From Sipunculus nudus (Eukaryota > Annelida > Sipuncula > Golfingiida > Sipunculidae), in assembly GCA_026874595.1 (NCBI GenBank), contig CM049313.1, positions 62,016,659-62,080,658 on the forward strand: a DNA stretch of 64,000 nt, given 5' to 3'. The notes under the pieces are model-generated. The model did not search any database and was not told where the DNA came from. It saw only the letters and a program-made list of their open reading frames with translations. Below, one piece after another: positions 49,886 to 60,966 of the stretch. The number at the start of each line of letters is the position of its first letter. The first letter of the stretch is position 1. The translations under genes and the position numbers were made by a program.

Positions 49886-50585
49886 ATACCATGGTTTAGA
49901 AGCAATAAAAAGGAGCATTTAGCATAATGTTTGCAACACCCAACATGTATCTACTTCAAGTAAGCACTTACAGCGATTATTACAAAGGAATACTAAGCAG
50001 CACTTCATATCACATATTTTGTAATTATGTTCCATAAAGTCAGACCACGAATTGCCTTTTTTCTTGGAATAGCGATCAGAGGTTCATTTTTTTCTTTCAT
50101 TTGTTGATATCATTAACAATGGTTAAACAGCTTAATTATTTTCGTTTATTTCAGATGGACCATTAAAGCATTAGGGCCCTTGTAAAGTGTAATATTTCCC
50201 AAGGAAGAGAAAAACCTGACGTCATGATTTATACGGCCAGATTTATGGTAAACCCATCTACTGAATTACGGGAATATCGCCAACTTGGACCACATGATTT
50301 AAAATTAAAGTTTAGGTGGTACCATGATCATACATACCAACACAACATACATACAAACATAAAGAAGAAGAAAAAATGGCGAGATGTATAGGAATAAACG
50401 ATATGAAAGCGGAACAGAGTCTGTTCAAGTGTAATAAAGTTAGGGGAGTCAAGCTGAAGCTATAACGACAGCCATATCCAGACACCCGTGAAATCTACAT
50501 CACTGGGACCTGTAATAAGACGAGCTTCTTCCACTGAAGCGGTACCGATATATGTTTCTTCCAATTATCTATCTATCTATCTTTT

Positions 50586-50588
<3 letters not shown>

Positions 50589-50636
<48 letters not shown>
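50589..50636. repeat. (TA)n microsatellite
   Basis: An alternating AT run of 48 bp, preceded by (TATC)n-like ATCTATCTATCT. Confidence 0.97.
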
Positions 50637-50639
<3 letters not shown>

Positions 50640-50818
50640 TGTGTAACAAGACAAATGTTATGATCAATTGTTTACTTAAAAAATTTCTTATCGGTTCAGA
50701 AATATTACAAGTGTAATAAAATGTCTGGATAGGTTAGCAAAGTGACTACTAGCTTCAACGTCACTGATTGATATGTTTTAAACTTAATATTATTTTTGTA
50801 AATTTTTCGTGATAAATA

Positions 50819-50822
<4 letters not shown>

Positions 50823-50868
<46 letters not shown>
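50823..50868. repeat. (TA)n microsatellite
   Basis: An alternating AT run of about 46 bp. Confidence 0.97.
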
Positions 50869-50869
<1 letters not shown>

Positions 50870-51242
50870 ATATATAACTATAGTATGGTTTGCTATACAG
50901 AATTCCCTTAAGAACAATTCAAGCGATTGGATTAGAATTTATTTTTGGGAACTGGTCCCTGTGAACGGACCGATACGCTATTGAATTTCACATTCGAGTG
51001 AAATTATCTGCTTCAACAGGCTACCAGTCAGCAATCTTAAAACCTGAAGAAACCAGCCCTTAATTCTTCATCAGACATGATATTAAGAAGCGTCTATATA
51101 TACTGTCGCGTTCAAAGCCTATTATCCTTTATTTAATTTGCTGTAGGTGATTTATAATTTAATGTGTTAATTTATAAAAAATGATTTTATTGATTAGAAG
51201 ATAAATTAGACCCAAAGTAAAAAAAAGGCAAAACGATGTCAA

Positions 51243-51687
51243 ACTAGAAATGTGCTAAGAGAGCTCAGACCTCCGCCAAGGCAGCTCATCACCCCAAAAT
51301 GTCATTGTCAGAAAAGCAAAATCATTCCTTATAAAAATTGCACATGCTGCACGTTGATTTACTGACATCTTTCAGGGAAACGACACGTACACGTGGGGTG
51401 ACGTCATTGTCCTCTGTGACGTCACGACTATTACGTCACGACTCGCACTCCAAAGATGGCCATATCGTCAAATGCTACGTCCTCGTGTATACAAGTGTGT
51501 TATAAAACCCATTAAAACACTTATTCCGGGATTAATTTCACATGAAACACCCCCAATTGCTCCTTGTATCATTGCCGAGCTATCCTGAAATTTCATCGAA
51601 ATCCGTTAAAAAGTCTTTGAGTAATGTTGCTAACAGACATAAAAAAATAAAAAATAAACCCTTGGTTTTTAAAGCTTGGCGGATGTA
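51243..51687. mobile_element. Non-autonomous element with CTCCGCCAAG ends
   Basis: The left part has CTAGAAATGTG...GAGCTCAGACCTCCGCCAAGG (51244-51281). The right part ends GCTTGGCGGATGTAA (51674-51688), the inverse of ATCCGCCAAGC. The interior includes TGAAATTTCATCGAAATCCG and AGTAATGTTGCTAACAGACA, wording I associate with widespread molluscan repeats, and three CRE-like sites. It encodes no protein. Whether it is a TIR MITE or a Helentron-type end is unclear. Confidence 0.55.
51399..51438. promoter_or_regulatory. Three clustered CRE-like sites
   Basis: TGACGTCA at 51399-51406 and 51417-51424 and TTACGTCA at 51431-51438 lie within 40 bp. The first two are full palindromic CREB/ATF-type sites. 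They sit inside a transposon-like element. Function is not shown. Confidence 0.45.
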
Positions 51688-52471
51688 ATTATCGGGCAAA
51701 TCGGAAAGCTTGAAACTGATTTGACGACACGTCGTGGGTATTTATAACTATCTGTCTGGTTTGACATCCAGGAACTTTCCCAATAATGAGTTTTGAAGTT
51801 GTTGTTGAGGGATAAAGAAATTTAACCCGACAAATCAGGATTGAGTCATGCAATTACGGAACTCTTACCGTAGTCCTCCATTTTTTATTGAATATGTACG
51901 AGGCCGTTGTGTTATATATGATATACCTATGCTGTTAAACAATAATGAATAAAAACAAAGGATCACGATTTTAATTATCTCTGGCGTATTATCATAACCG
52001 ATAAAAACAGATGTTATACACGCCAGAAAATCTCCCCCGCAGAATGTGCCATTCATTTTCACCTTTATCAAAATGCCGTTTTCAATTAATTGAAAATAAT
52101 GATGCACCAGCATATTATTTTCATTTGTTGCCATCGCAATTGCCATCCCTCATGATGCAATCTCACAGTCTACCTTATTATTCCTGTGTTGTTGCATGGT
52201 CACAATGTGGTATTCAGATGTAGGTGTGATAATCGAAAACCACTACAATATGTGACGATTTGGCCTGTATGGGTCTCTTTCTTTCACTGCCTCTGCTCGT
52301 TTTTTTGTATCTTTTTAACTCGTGTTCATTGTTTATCTCGGTCTGTCTATTTTTGTTTGTCTCTTTTATCTGTCTCTGTCTCTCCCTCTCTGTGTCCGGA
52401 TTTCTTTCTCATACTGCCTTAGTATATGTCTATGCCTGTCTCCCTGTCTCTCTCTAACCTAGTCTTTTTTA

Positions 52472-52528
<57 letters not shown>

Positions 52529-54726
52529 AATATATATATTAATTATAAATCATAAATCATATATGTGTGGCAGGCTTTTAATTTAAACATATTTATTTTA
52601 ACAAGATTACATAATAGCTATTATGGTTAACGAAACATGTTCTCCTGTCTGAAAAAAAAACACACACATATATATATACAATATATTTTATAGTAAATAA
52701 AAAAAAAAAACATGCAAGCATATAATCAAAACAGAAATCACATTGAAATACGCATTTGCCAAGAACAGAAAAATTAATAACCTATAAAATTAAGTAATGA
52801 TTGACACAGCATTTAAATTGCATTTCCATGTATTTATCTTTATCAGCCATCTATATATGCCATGTAAATTCAAACTGGATATTATCATAATACAGAAAAT
52901 GTCGCTTATGCGATATGGATTGAATTTTTAAACATTACGTAATTTTATTATCGGGATCATTTAGTCCGCTGGTAGTTGCATTCCTAATTCCAAGACTTCC
53001 GTTTATGATTTTAAATTTTAAAGAATTCTGTTTTCAAAAGATCTGAGAAACCCAAACTGGCAGATGTCTCTTTAGAATACAACAAGCACTTAAGTTATTA
53101 CATTTAAAATCTTTATAATTTCATGATGAAATGTAGTCTTTTGAAAGGAAAAGCTGTCTCTCAGCATAAGAGGAATTTGCCCTTGCGCCACCCCATTAGA
53201 TGTGTACTGACTATTGCTTACATAAACATTATTGTAGCCAGCGGTTGGAAAACCTAATTTCCTTTCTGAATTATGTCTGGAGTCACCCTTAACGGACCCG
53301 GCGGCGCCTTTTCGTTCTGACTGATGGCCCTGTGCCCGAGTTATGGTGGGTGTTAATGTTTGTTTTGGCCATACAAGTGGTTGCCCATTTGCTTTAGAAG
53401 GTCATTGTCCTTGTGAAAATCTTAAGAGTAGCTTGAAAACTACTCTTCGGGGACAAGGGGTGAGCGTCCGACATCTTATTAACAGTACCTAATTCCCGCG
53501 CGGCCCTATCTTCGTTTTACACTGGCTGTTGTAAATTAATTTCCGCTGGTGGGAGCAATTATATGGATCCTCATAACATGTTTCACCTTGAAAGCATTTT
53601 ATAAGTCCATCATTCGCAGCTTTACTTGACACAGAGCGGTTCTGCGCGATTAGGATACTCGGCACTTTTGCTTATTGCCTCCAACAGAAGGGTATGGGCT
53701 CGTCCCCGTTCGTGTGTGTGTTTGTGTTTGTGTGTTTGTTTACAACATATATCAAGCAATCATGGACGTAAAGACGGAGGCCTCTCAAGTGATTATATGT
53801 ATACCACATATAAATCTATACTTCATCTAAACATTCTTGGTCTAAGGCTTTATCCCACTTAATATTCTGCGCTGTGATTCAGCATATCTACAGGCTGTGC
53901 AGTCTATGTACATGGTTAAGGACGTTTCTGCTCAGCATGTGAATGTTTAAATATGTGGGTTTACACTTGTTTCATACTTGGCCCTCTCATTTGTTTAGGA
54001 GTGCAGGACTCAGTAAAATTTGGTCCCCTTTACATTGTGAGGTAGTTCCGTCTATCATCCGTTATACTTTTGTCATTTATCCTCAATAATGATTAAAATG
54101 ATGTATTTAACATTTAGAAAATATATAATATGGCATCAGTGAATTGCATCGGTGAATTGTCATGAAAATTAGCCGAAAGCATTTCAATGTATGTTTAAAT
54201 CAAACGTAAATTGATGATAAAGTAGTGTTGACACTAAAGACAAATCATATTCTTAAAAATATAATATATTTCCCATAATATATATGATATGTTATATAAT
54301 ATAATATATATTTGGATTGTATAAAAGTTTGATAAAGGAAGTGTCCGGAGATGTTTAGCAGGTGTCCTTATTTGCGGGGGAGGGGCTGGCAGCATAGTGA
54401 CAGGAATTAACGTTGGTCACCATATAAATGGGCTTCACATTTTGGTTTGTACATTCACAATTTTTATCCCTCTTTCATAGCCTTATGTCTAGTTAACACG
54501 CTGTGTACAGCGATATCATTGCGACAGAACTAACGGCCATTGGAGATATTTTACCATATGACCAATGTCACTAACCAAAGTAGGCTTTATCGGCAAAATT
54601 TGAATGTCTGCAGAATAAAGTGAATGTAAAAAATACATTCTCCGCGTCTGAACTGACCTAACCACAACAGCCTTTACGATCCGCCCCTATAACCCATGCC
54701 TATGGTTGCGAGAGCTGTTTATTAAA
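51688..54726. other. Non-coding stretch with a pyrimidine-rich tract
   Basis: 52260-52525 is strongly pyrimidine-rich on the plus strand and ends in a (CT)n run. The remainder is AT-rich, with a palindromic AT stretch near 54255-54315. Frames in the CT tract are composition artefacts. No gene was recognised. Confidence 0.45.
52260..52525 (+). repeat. Pyrimidine-rich tract ending in (CT)n
   Basis: A long C/T-biased stretch with few purines, closing with about 25 CT units (52474-52525). The mirror-symmetric purine/pyrimidine end could form triplex DNA in principle. Confidence 0.85.
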
Positions 54727-55149
54727 TACCGTGGTTACCTTTTAGTTCACGAGGGTTTTAATTTCGCGATATTCGCGAATGGGAAATAATCGCGAAAATG
54801 GCACCCTCGGATATAATTGGCCAATTGGGTATGTCCTTCTTATTAAGTGAAGCCAATACTTGAATGGGAATAGGTTAGAACAGTGAAAAATTACATCCAT
54901 GCAGGTATAGGGAAAACATTCCCTTAAATTTGAATTAAGGAACCTGTGCTGTGTGTACGGGCCCATCCTTATATGAGAAGAATATCACAAGCTTATGAAT
55001 TATTCTCCATTTATAATACACACAGGAATGGCTTTACCAAATATTTGATATAGGTTTTGGTGAGATCGCGAAAATGAGATCCTCGCAAATCATTAAAAAT
55101 GGAGGAATCGCGAAATTTCAGCCTCGAAAATATGAAGCCAACCACAGTA
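54727..55149. mobile_element. TA-flanked MITE with TCGCGAA-rich ends
   Basis: The left end TACCGTGGTTACCTT and the right end, read in reverse complement as TACTGTGGTTGGCTT, match and are flanked by TA. Both ends continue into CGAGG...AATTTCGCGA and AATCGCGAAAATG or GATCGCGAAAATGAG text. The size is about 423 bp. Repeated TTCGCGAA-type blocks in MITEs of this kind are common in mollusc genomes. No transposase is encoded. It ends 80 bp before the candidate coding frame at 55229. Confidence 0.75.
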
Positions 55150-55228
55150 ATAGTGACGTCTTTGTGGACAAAGACGCCACAAAAGTCGGTCACGTATGAC
55201 GTCGCATTGACTGCCGTCATCAGCTGGA

Positions 55229-55543
55229 ATGGCTCTATCTCTATTCTCAAGTGATGAATATGTCGCATTCATTGTGGAGCGTTTTGCCACATTTGGATTA
55301 TTTGTCTCATACGAATTCAATAGAAGGTACGACATTATTATTCACTCGGTAGTCGGCGGAATAGCTCTTGCAACCTTTGGCCTAGAACGTTTTATTCTGT
55401 CTCATTTCTATAAAAAAGATATCCCGGAAAAAACATGCGGACATGGATACTGGTACAGACTACACGTGTTCTATTTGGGAGTGTCGGCCGTATTATGCAT
55501 ATTTTGCGCTAGTCAGGTGATTAACTGTTTACATTGGCATTGA
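55229..55543 (+). CDS. Candidate small membrane protein or first exon, unknown family
   Basis: This is a 104-codon frame starting MALSLFSSDEYVAFIVERF in a reasonable start context (GGAATGG). It has three hydrophobic stretches at about residues 10-27, 36-57 and 77-98. Charged or polar residues lie between them (including YEFNRRYD and HFYKKDIPEKTCGHG), which fits a small multi-pass membrane protein. Codon choice is balanced and natural-looking, unlike chance frames in this AT-rich DNA. A good donor-like CAG/GTGATT occurs at 55516/55517, so the true product could be a first exon of about 96 codons joined to exons outside the visible signal. CRE-like TGACGTC strings lie at 55154 and 55198. I do not recognise the family. 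Confidence 0.45.
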   Translation: MALSLFSSDEYVAFIVERFATFGLFVSYEFNRRYDIIIHSVVGGIALATFGLERFILSHFYKKDIPEKTCGHGYWYRLHVFYLGVSAVLCIFCASQVINCLHWH

Positions 55544-56508
55544 TTGGTTTATTGATAGAGTTTATGGTTAGGTCATTTATGACACTGGATTTATTAGGAG
55601 ATACTTGTAACATGTTGCGTTCTGTCGATTACAGATTTCCTAAATGATAACTTAATATTAATATTTAAAAGAATAATTAATTAATAAGTAAATATTAATT
55701 TGCTTTTCTATGATAAAGGGGGGCATTAAGTGGGTATTTGAACAAACAAAAAAATATTGGTACAAGTCTAAGTATATCCAATCTTTCTAACTTTAATGTC
55801 CACATTGAGTCCTTAAAGCCCGAATATGCATGTATCAACCATTAACCATATTAAATTTGACTTTTACCTATATGGAATATATTAATTGACAATATAACCC
55901 TAGTCCTACATAGAAACCATCCACAAAGTCACTATGACTAGTATGATAGATGCAGACGGATACACAATATTTAAATATTGATATGTTTGGGGTATTCTCC
56001 GCGAGATGTAGATATAATCATTGGCTGGGATGAAGCTGTATATAATGAAAGCTTAGATCTCTCGATTTTCTGTGTAATCATCAAGCTCTCTGAATTTTCT
56101 GTCAGTAATCATCAAACTCGTTTGTCAGTTATTCGGGTATTGGACCTCTATAATCACGTCCAAGTATCATTGTGCACTATTAATGATTGAAATAATGATT
56201 AAAACCTTAATGCAAAATGCAAAAAAAAAAAACTGCCCACCCACATAGCTCGCACCGGTTTCTTGACGAGAACCAACTTGTACGCGTTACAGGATATGGC
56301 TCATTACCACAGGGACCGATGTTCAGTTTAGGTTGTGATCGATTTCACAGGTATTCTTTGTGTTAATCTACCATTCGTTGCCTAATGTTTACCACAATGC
56401 AACAGGATTTTAGACCACTGGAGTACATTCCTATGTATTGCTTGTATCACGACTCAAGTTGGGCTTACCAGCCCAATATAACTGCCCCCTGAAACGTATT
56501 CATGGCTA
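55544..56508. other. Non-coding stretch
   Basis: No gene or repeat was recognised. A 70-codon plus frame at 55978-56190 has no motif. Confidence 0.45.
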
Positions 56509-58509
56509 GCCGGGTCCAGGACAGTCATTAGTACTTTTTGAATACTAAGTACTCGTACTCGAGTACTTTTTAAAAATCACAAAAGTACTCGTACTTGTAC
56601 TCAAGTACTTTGAAAGTACTAGGTACTCATATGATTAATTCATGAGTACTTTTGGGTATTTCATATATCATTAAAATTTCTAAATAAACTTTAATCTCAA
56701 TTTATAATATTAGTATTAGTTTATTATAGTATATTATAATAAGATATTATATATAATATATAACATAATATCATATAATAGTACTTAAAGTAATCCATCT
56801 GTTACTATAGCTGATACTATTACAGCATTTTCCCATTGACAACTACTACTATTACTATTACATGGCTTCTCTTACTAATTCTATTACTTTTATTTAATAT
56901 AAAATATAAGTGAATTGAGCTGTTTTATTATTAAAACATTCCTGCAGTTCATGTGTACAGCATTATATATTTCTAGCAGGATAAGTACAACAAAGACTAG
57001 TGTTCAATAAAACATTAAATCAGTAAATTCATACTGAGTAATATTTTAAGAGAAAAATTCTAATTTTTGAAAATCCCAAAATAAAAAATTTAGGTTTGCC
57101 ACATTTCAATACCCTTAAAGGCCCGAATGTCGAATCACTCACGCACCTATACAGCGCCGACTATGCCATGTCACACAACAAGGACGCTTTCTAACAAATA
57201 ACTGCCAATAATACTACTCAAATATCACTTTCTTACCTATATTCAAATCATAGGTTATGGCATTATACATCTTTTATCTACGATCTCCATGTACTCATAT
57301 CAACATCCTTCTACGTCCGCCATGATCAACTGTACGGTGTCGCATAAAATATCATTCCCTTTATTTTTTAATACATCATCAGGAAACCCAACCTTTTGGC
57401 ATAACTGACCCCTTCACAATCTCGCATAACTCTAAGTCGGATTTATCACATTTCGATACGATGTTTTAGATAATTCTAGGACAACCAGGGGTGGTTTGGG
57501 GGGGGGGGGGGGTGTTACTCATATTCATTCTAATTGCCCAATGGAACAGTCATTCATCTTAACCTTTTACTCTCCTCATTCATTTTTCAACTAGTTACAC
57601 CAAGCAATCGATTTGGTGTTTGTACGAAGTTAATTCGAAGTTTGTACGAAGTGTTGTCTTTGCATGTCATTTCAAATGTACTAATAATTCATGTATTTCA
57701 TCTCTTCCAGGTACATTCACGCAGCCAAGTTCAGGATGTCACGTGAACAAATAACACGAGTCAAACTGGAGTCAGTAAAACAGTGGTTATATTTGTACTG
57801 AAACCCCCAAAAAACTATGCCCCATTTTTTTCTCTATCCCCATCAACAATAACGCCCTCTTTATTCTTTGCTAACCAGTGATGCGTGAGTGACTCGACAT
57901 TCGCTCCCAATTAAATATACTCAGAACCTGTTCATCTAACATAAACTCAGCAGTGCTCGAGGGCCTGGGCTAATCAAGCTTGATTTGATTTATATATGAA
58001 ATTAAATGTGATTGTAAGTTTAATAGTTTTTCAGGGGGAATTGCAGTCTTTGATGAGCTCTGTACACAGTCTGTGGCAAAACTAAAGACACAACTATTGA
58101 CCAGATGTCAAGATATCAAGACGAGACCAGATGTTTCTTCAATGCAAACCGTCTACTATAATAAGTTAATGCTTTAATATATTTCTTCTGTATATGGCCT
58201 GTTTATATGCCCTAGAGTTTGCATTTCGCCTCAGTATTTTGATTATGCATAATACAACATTGTATATATTTATATTTTGTCCTGGGTTTTCACTAATAAA
58301 AATATTTTTAACTTTGTGAGTATATATTTAATTTAATAATATCATTAAACAAGTTTGGTTACAAAAAGTACTCATTAAAGTACTCATGATTACATCGTAC
58401 TCGAGTGCTTTTGAAAAAAGTGCAAAAGTACTCATACTTGTACTCGAGTTTTTTTTAAGTACTCCGTACTCGTACTCGAGTACTTTAAAAATACCCGGAC
58501 CCATCTCTG
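56509..58509. mobile_element. hAT-like non-autonomous element
   Basis: The two ends are inverted copies rich in AAGTACTCGTACTCGAGTAC (left about 56535-56655, right about 58365-58495). The right terminus in reverse complement begins CAGAGATGGGTCCGGGTATT, the CAGAGATGGG type of end typical of animal hAT elements. The left terminus is decayed (CCGGGTCCAGGACAGTC) and no 8-bp target duplication could be matched. The interior has no recognisable transposase and is interrupted by a nested TTAA-flanked MITE. Confidence 0.7.
57119..57910. mobile_element. TTAA-flanked MITE nested in the hAT-like element
   Basis: The left end GGCCCGAATGTCGAATCACT continues CACGCA (57120-57145). The right end, in reverse complement, is GGAGCGAATGTCGAGTCACT continuing CACGCA (57883-57908). 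Exact TTAA lies immediately outside both ends (57115-57118 and 57911-57914). TTAA target duplications are typical of piggyBac-type and some other superfamilies. At 792 bp without a transposase it is a non-autonomous derivative. A G-run lies inside at about 57499-57512. Confidence 0.8.
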
Positions 58510-58513
58510 ATAC

Positions 58514-58517
<4 letters not shown>

Positions 58518-58575
<58 letters not shown>
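58518..58575. repeat. (TA)n microsatellite between two transposons
   Basis: A TA run of about 57 bp directly between the hAT-like element end (58509) and the first base of the LTR element (58576). Confidence 0.95.
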
Positions 58576-58579
<4 letters not shown>

Positions 58580-58873
58580 ACAGGTGCTCTTTTTATTATG
58601 TGACACGGGCGTAACTCCTGTTGTGGCGCTCGTGTCTGGCCGCGTATTACATTCTGTGTTTAATCCGTTCTGGTCAAACTCTTGTTGTTATGCTGGCTTG
58701 GGGCGAGATCACGTGTACACCATGGTGTGCAGAGGCACGGCGATGTCTTTCTAGAGAATTCCTGATACGCGTGTTTATTGTGATTGCGCAAGATCTTATA
58801 GACTGTTCGAGAAGTGGAAAATTCTCGGCTTGGGGTGTGAAGGTATATAAAGGGACTTTTTTTAGAACGAGAG

Positions 58874-58915
<42 letters not shown>

Positions 58916-58972
58916 CAGAGCAACAGAGCAGATTCCAGCGGACGCAGAAGCGTGTGTCAGGACCTTATCCGA
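58576..58972 (+). repeat. 5' LTR (upstream copy)
   Basis: It begins TGTTACAGGTGCTC and matches 61820-62185, with roughly one difference per twenty bases by eye, up to GGACCTTATCCGA. It contains a TATA-box-like GGTATATAAAGGGAC (58847-58861), appropriate for an LTR promoter, followed by a (GA)n run that is longer than in the other copy. Similarity ends sharply at about 58972, so the LTR end is uncertain. A 149-codon frame through it is not a gene. Confidence 0.8.
58876..58909 (+). repeat. (GA)n run within the LTR
   Basis: About 17 GA units here versus about 7 in the downstream LTR, which is the largest length difference between the two copies. Confidence 0.9.
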
Positions 58973-59140
58973 CGAATGCTGCAATTATAGATTTTCAAAG
59001 ACTTTATCCTGGATTTTATGCATTTGGACTTCAGTTCACTTTCTGGGTTGTTGCAAGAACTTTCCACTAGACTGTCATGATTAGACTAGTTTGATGATAA
59101 AAAGGGTGTAGATTCCTTAGATGACTCTGAAACAGAGTTT

Positions 59141-59449
59141 ATGACTGACACTGTCAAAGTCAGTTCTTTGTTTGTTGAGGCTAAGGTAGTAGATTCCTCT
59201 CTTGACTCTGAAATGGAGTTATATCAGCCATTCATACATGATGGTTTTGTATCAATTTCAAGTGATTTTTCAGATTCTACCCCTATTAGAATTTTGAGGG
59301 ACACTGGTTCAGGCCAGACTCTTATGTTAGCAAACACTTTGCCATTTTCTAATAGGTCCTTTACTGGTGCAAATGCACTTGTTAATGGTGTGTTTTCAGA
59401 CAGGCACACTTCAGTTCCGCTTCACAGTATCCATTTGAAGCAGATTTGA
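59141..59449 (+). pseudogene. Retropepsin (aspartic protease) remnant of the LTR element
   Basis: The 102-codon frame contains ILRDTGSGQTLML, the active-site D-T-G loop of retroviral-type aspartic proteases flanked by hydrophobic residues. In active elements this enzyme cuts the Gag-Pol polyprotein. The frame is open upstream to about 59090, but no gag or zinc-knuckle sequence precedes it. Only about 170 bp separate it from the LTR repeat, so gag has been lost. A stop and frame change follow at about 59447. Confidence 0.7.
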
Positions 59450-59505
59450 TTTCTGGGAATATTACTGTGGACATAAAAATTACTTAACCCTATAAGGGAA
59501 TTCAG

Positions 59506-60642
59506 TTGCTACAAGGCAATGATGTTGCAGGTGATAAAGTACAGCCTGTACCAATAGTGACAGAAAAGCCGTCACTTGATCAGGACACTGATCCGGAAAG
59601 TCAGGAAATTCCTGGTTTGTATCCTTCATGTGCTGTAACTAGATCTATGGCCAAGGAAAACACACATGAGGATAATGGTCTAGATGATAACACTCTGGGA
59701 GTCACTAGTGACTCGTCTAACGACTCGCCCGTACATGATGCAGCATTCTCAAGGTCAGAGCTTATCGCGGAAGAGCATAAGGACCCTGATATTTCATGTT
59801 TGTTTTCCAGGGCAGTTTCTAAAGATGAGCTGTCACAGAACCCAGTTTGTTTCTATGTAAAAAATGGAGTGCTTATGCGTAAATGGCGACCATGCGCTGA
59901 TGATGAGTGGGCCATCAAACATCAAATAGTAATGTCCAAAAGCTTTCGCAGTGAAGTTCTAAGCATGGCACATGAGGCTCCTTTGTCTGGCCATTTAGGT
60001 ATAAATAAAACTTATCAGAAAGTTAGTACACACTTCTATTGGCCCAACCTCAGGAAAGATGTCGTACAATATTGTAAATTATGCCATACATGCCAGATGG
60101 TAGGCAAGCCCAATCAGAATCCTCGTAAGGCCCTACTTAGACCTATTCCTGCTTTCGAGGAACCATTCAGTAGGAATATTGTTGATTGTGTTGGACCACT
60201 GCCAAAAACAAAATCTGGACATGAATATTTGCTGACAATTATGTGCGCATCTACCAGGTTCCCTTAGGCAATAACATTGCGCAAAATAAGTGCCAAAAGT
60301 GTTGTCAAAGCTCTTACCGAGTTTTTTAAAACTTTTGGATTACCAAGATCTGTCCAATCTGACCAAGGGTCTAATTTTATGTCTGGCTTATTCCAATAAG
60401 TTATGCTTGAGCTAGGTATAAAACAGTATAGCTCTTCGCCATACCATCAAGAAAGTCAGGGCGCCCTCGAGCGTTTTCACCAGACATTAAAAAACATGAA
60501 CAGGACTTATTGTTATGACACACAGAAAGACTGGGATGAAGGAATCCACCTATTGCTGTTTGCTGTCAGAGAATCCTTTCAAGAGTCCTTGGGTTTCAGT
60601 CCCTTTGAACTAGTTTTTTTAACTCCGTTCGAGGTCCAGTGA
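59506..60642 (+). pseudogene. Integrase remnant of the LTR element
   Basis: The N-terminal zinc-binding region shows paired histidines near HEAPLSGHLG and the CKLCHTC cysteines (about 59966-60105). The catalytic core follows. The first Asp is in IVDCVGPL (about 60180), the second in SDQGSNF (about 60358), and the Glu is in QGALERF, 36 residues after the second Asp, the usual D-x35-E spacing. The frame is broken by a TAG at 60265-60267 and a TAA at 60397-60399, both in phase. It shifts after 60642. The C-terminal part, with a FGPYIVE (GPY/F-type) motif at about 60877-60900, continues in another frame up to the RT region. Integrase would insert the cDNA copy, but this one cannot be made intact. 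Confidence 0.85.
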
Positions 60643-60966
60643 AACTGCTTAAAGAAAAACTCTTGTTTGAAAATACTGATTCTCTTAGTTTACTGCAGTA
60701 TGTCTCAGACTTTCACACTAAAATACACAATGCTTGTGAGATTGCAAAGTCAAATCTATAATCTGCACAAAGTAAAATAAAACAAAGTTTGACAAGAAGT
60801 AAGTTGGACGTTTGAGCCTGGTGAAAGGGTCCTTTGCCTTACTTCCCATCCCTGGCAAACCTCTGCAAGCTAGGTATTTTGGTCCTTACATTGTTGAAGT
60901 CAGTGATTTAAATTACATACTGTTGACACCAGATAGGGTTAGAAGAAACAACTGTGCCATGTTAAC

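Larger units (their letters stand above)
49886..51242. other. Non-coding stretch with two (TA)n arrays
   Basis: (TA)n arrays at 50589-50636 and 50823-50868 bracket about 190 bp of unrelated AT-rich sequence. No gene was recognised. Confidence 0.5.

Noticed and set aside
52186-52457. Two overlapping plus frames that look hydrophobic and cysteine-rich
   Set aside because: They come from the pyrimidine-rich tract, which forces Leu, Ser, Phe, Cys and Val codons.
19398-58606. Frames with alternating Ile-Tyr runs (near 19.5, 40.7, 42.8, 47.95 and 58.5 kb)
   Set aside because: These are translations of (TA)n microsatellites.
58621-59070. A 149-codon plus frame, with a partial copy at 61865-62092
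   Set aside because: Both lie inside the LTR copies and cross a (GA)n run. LTRs are non-coding.
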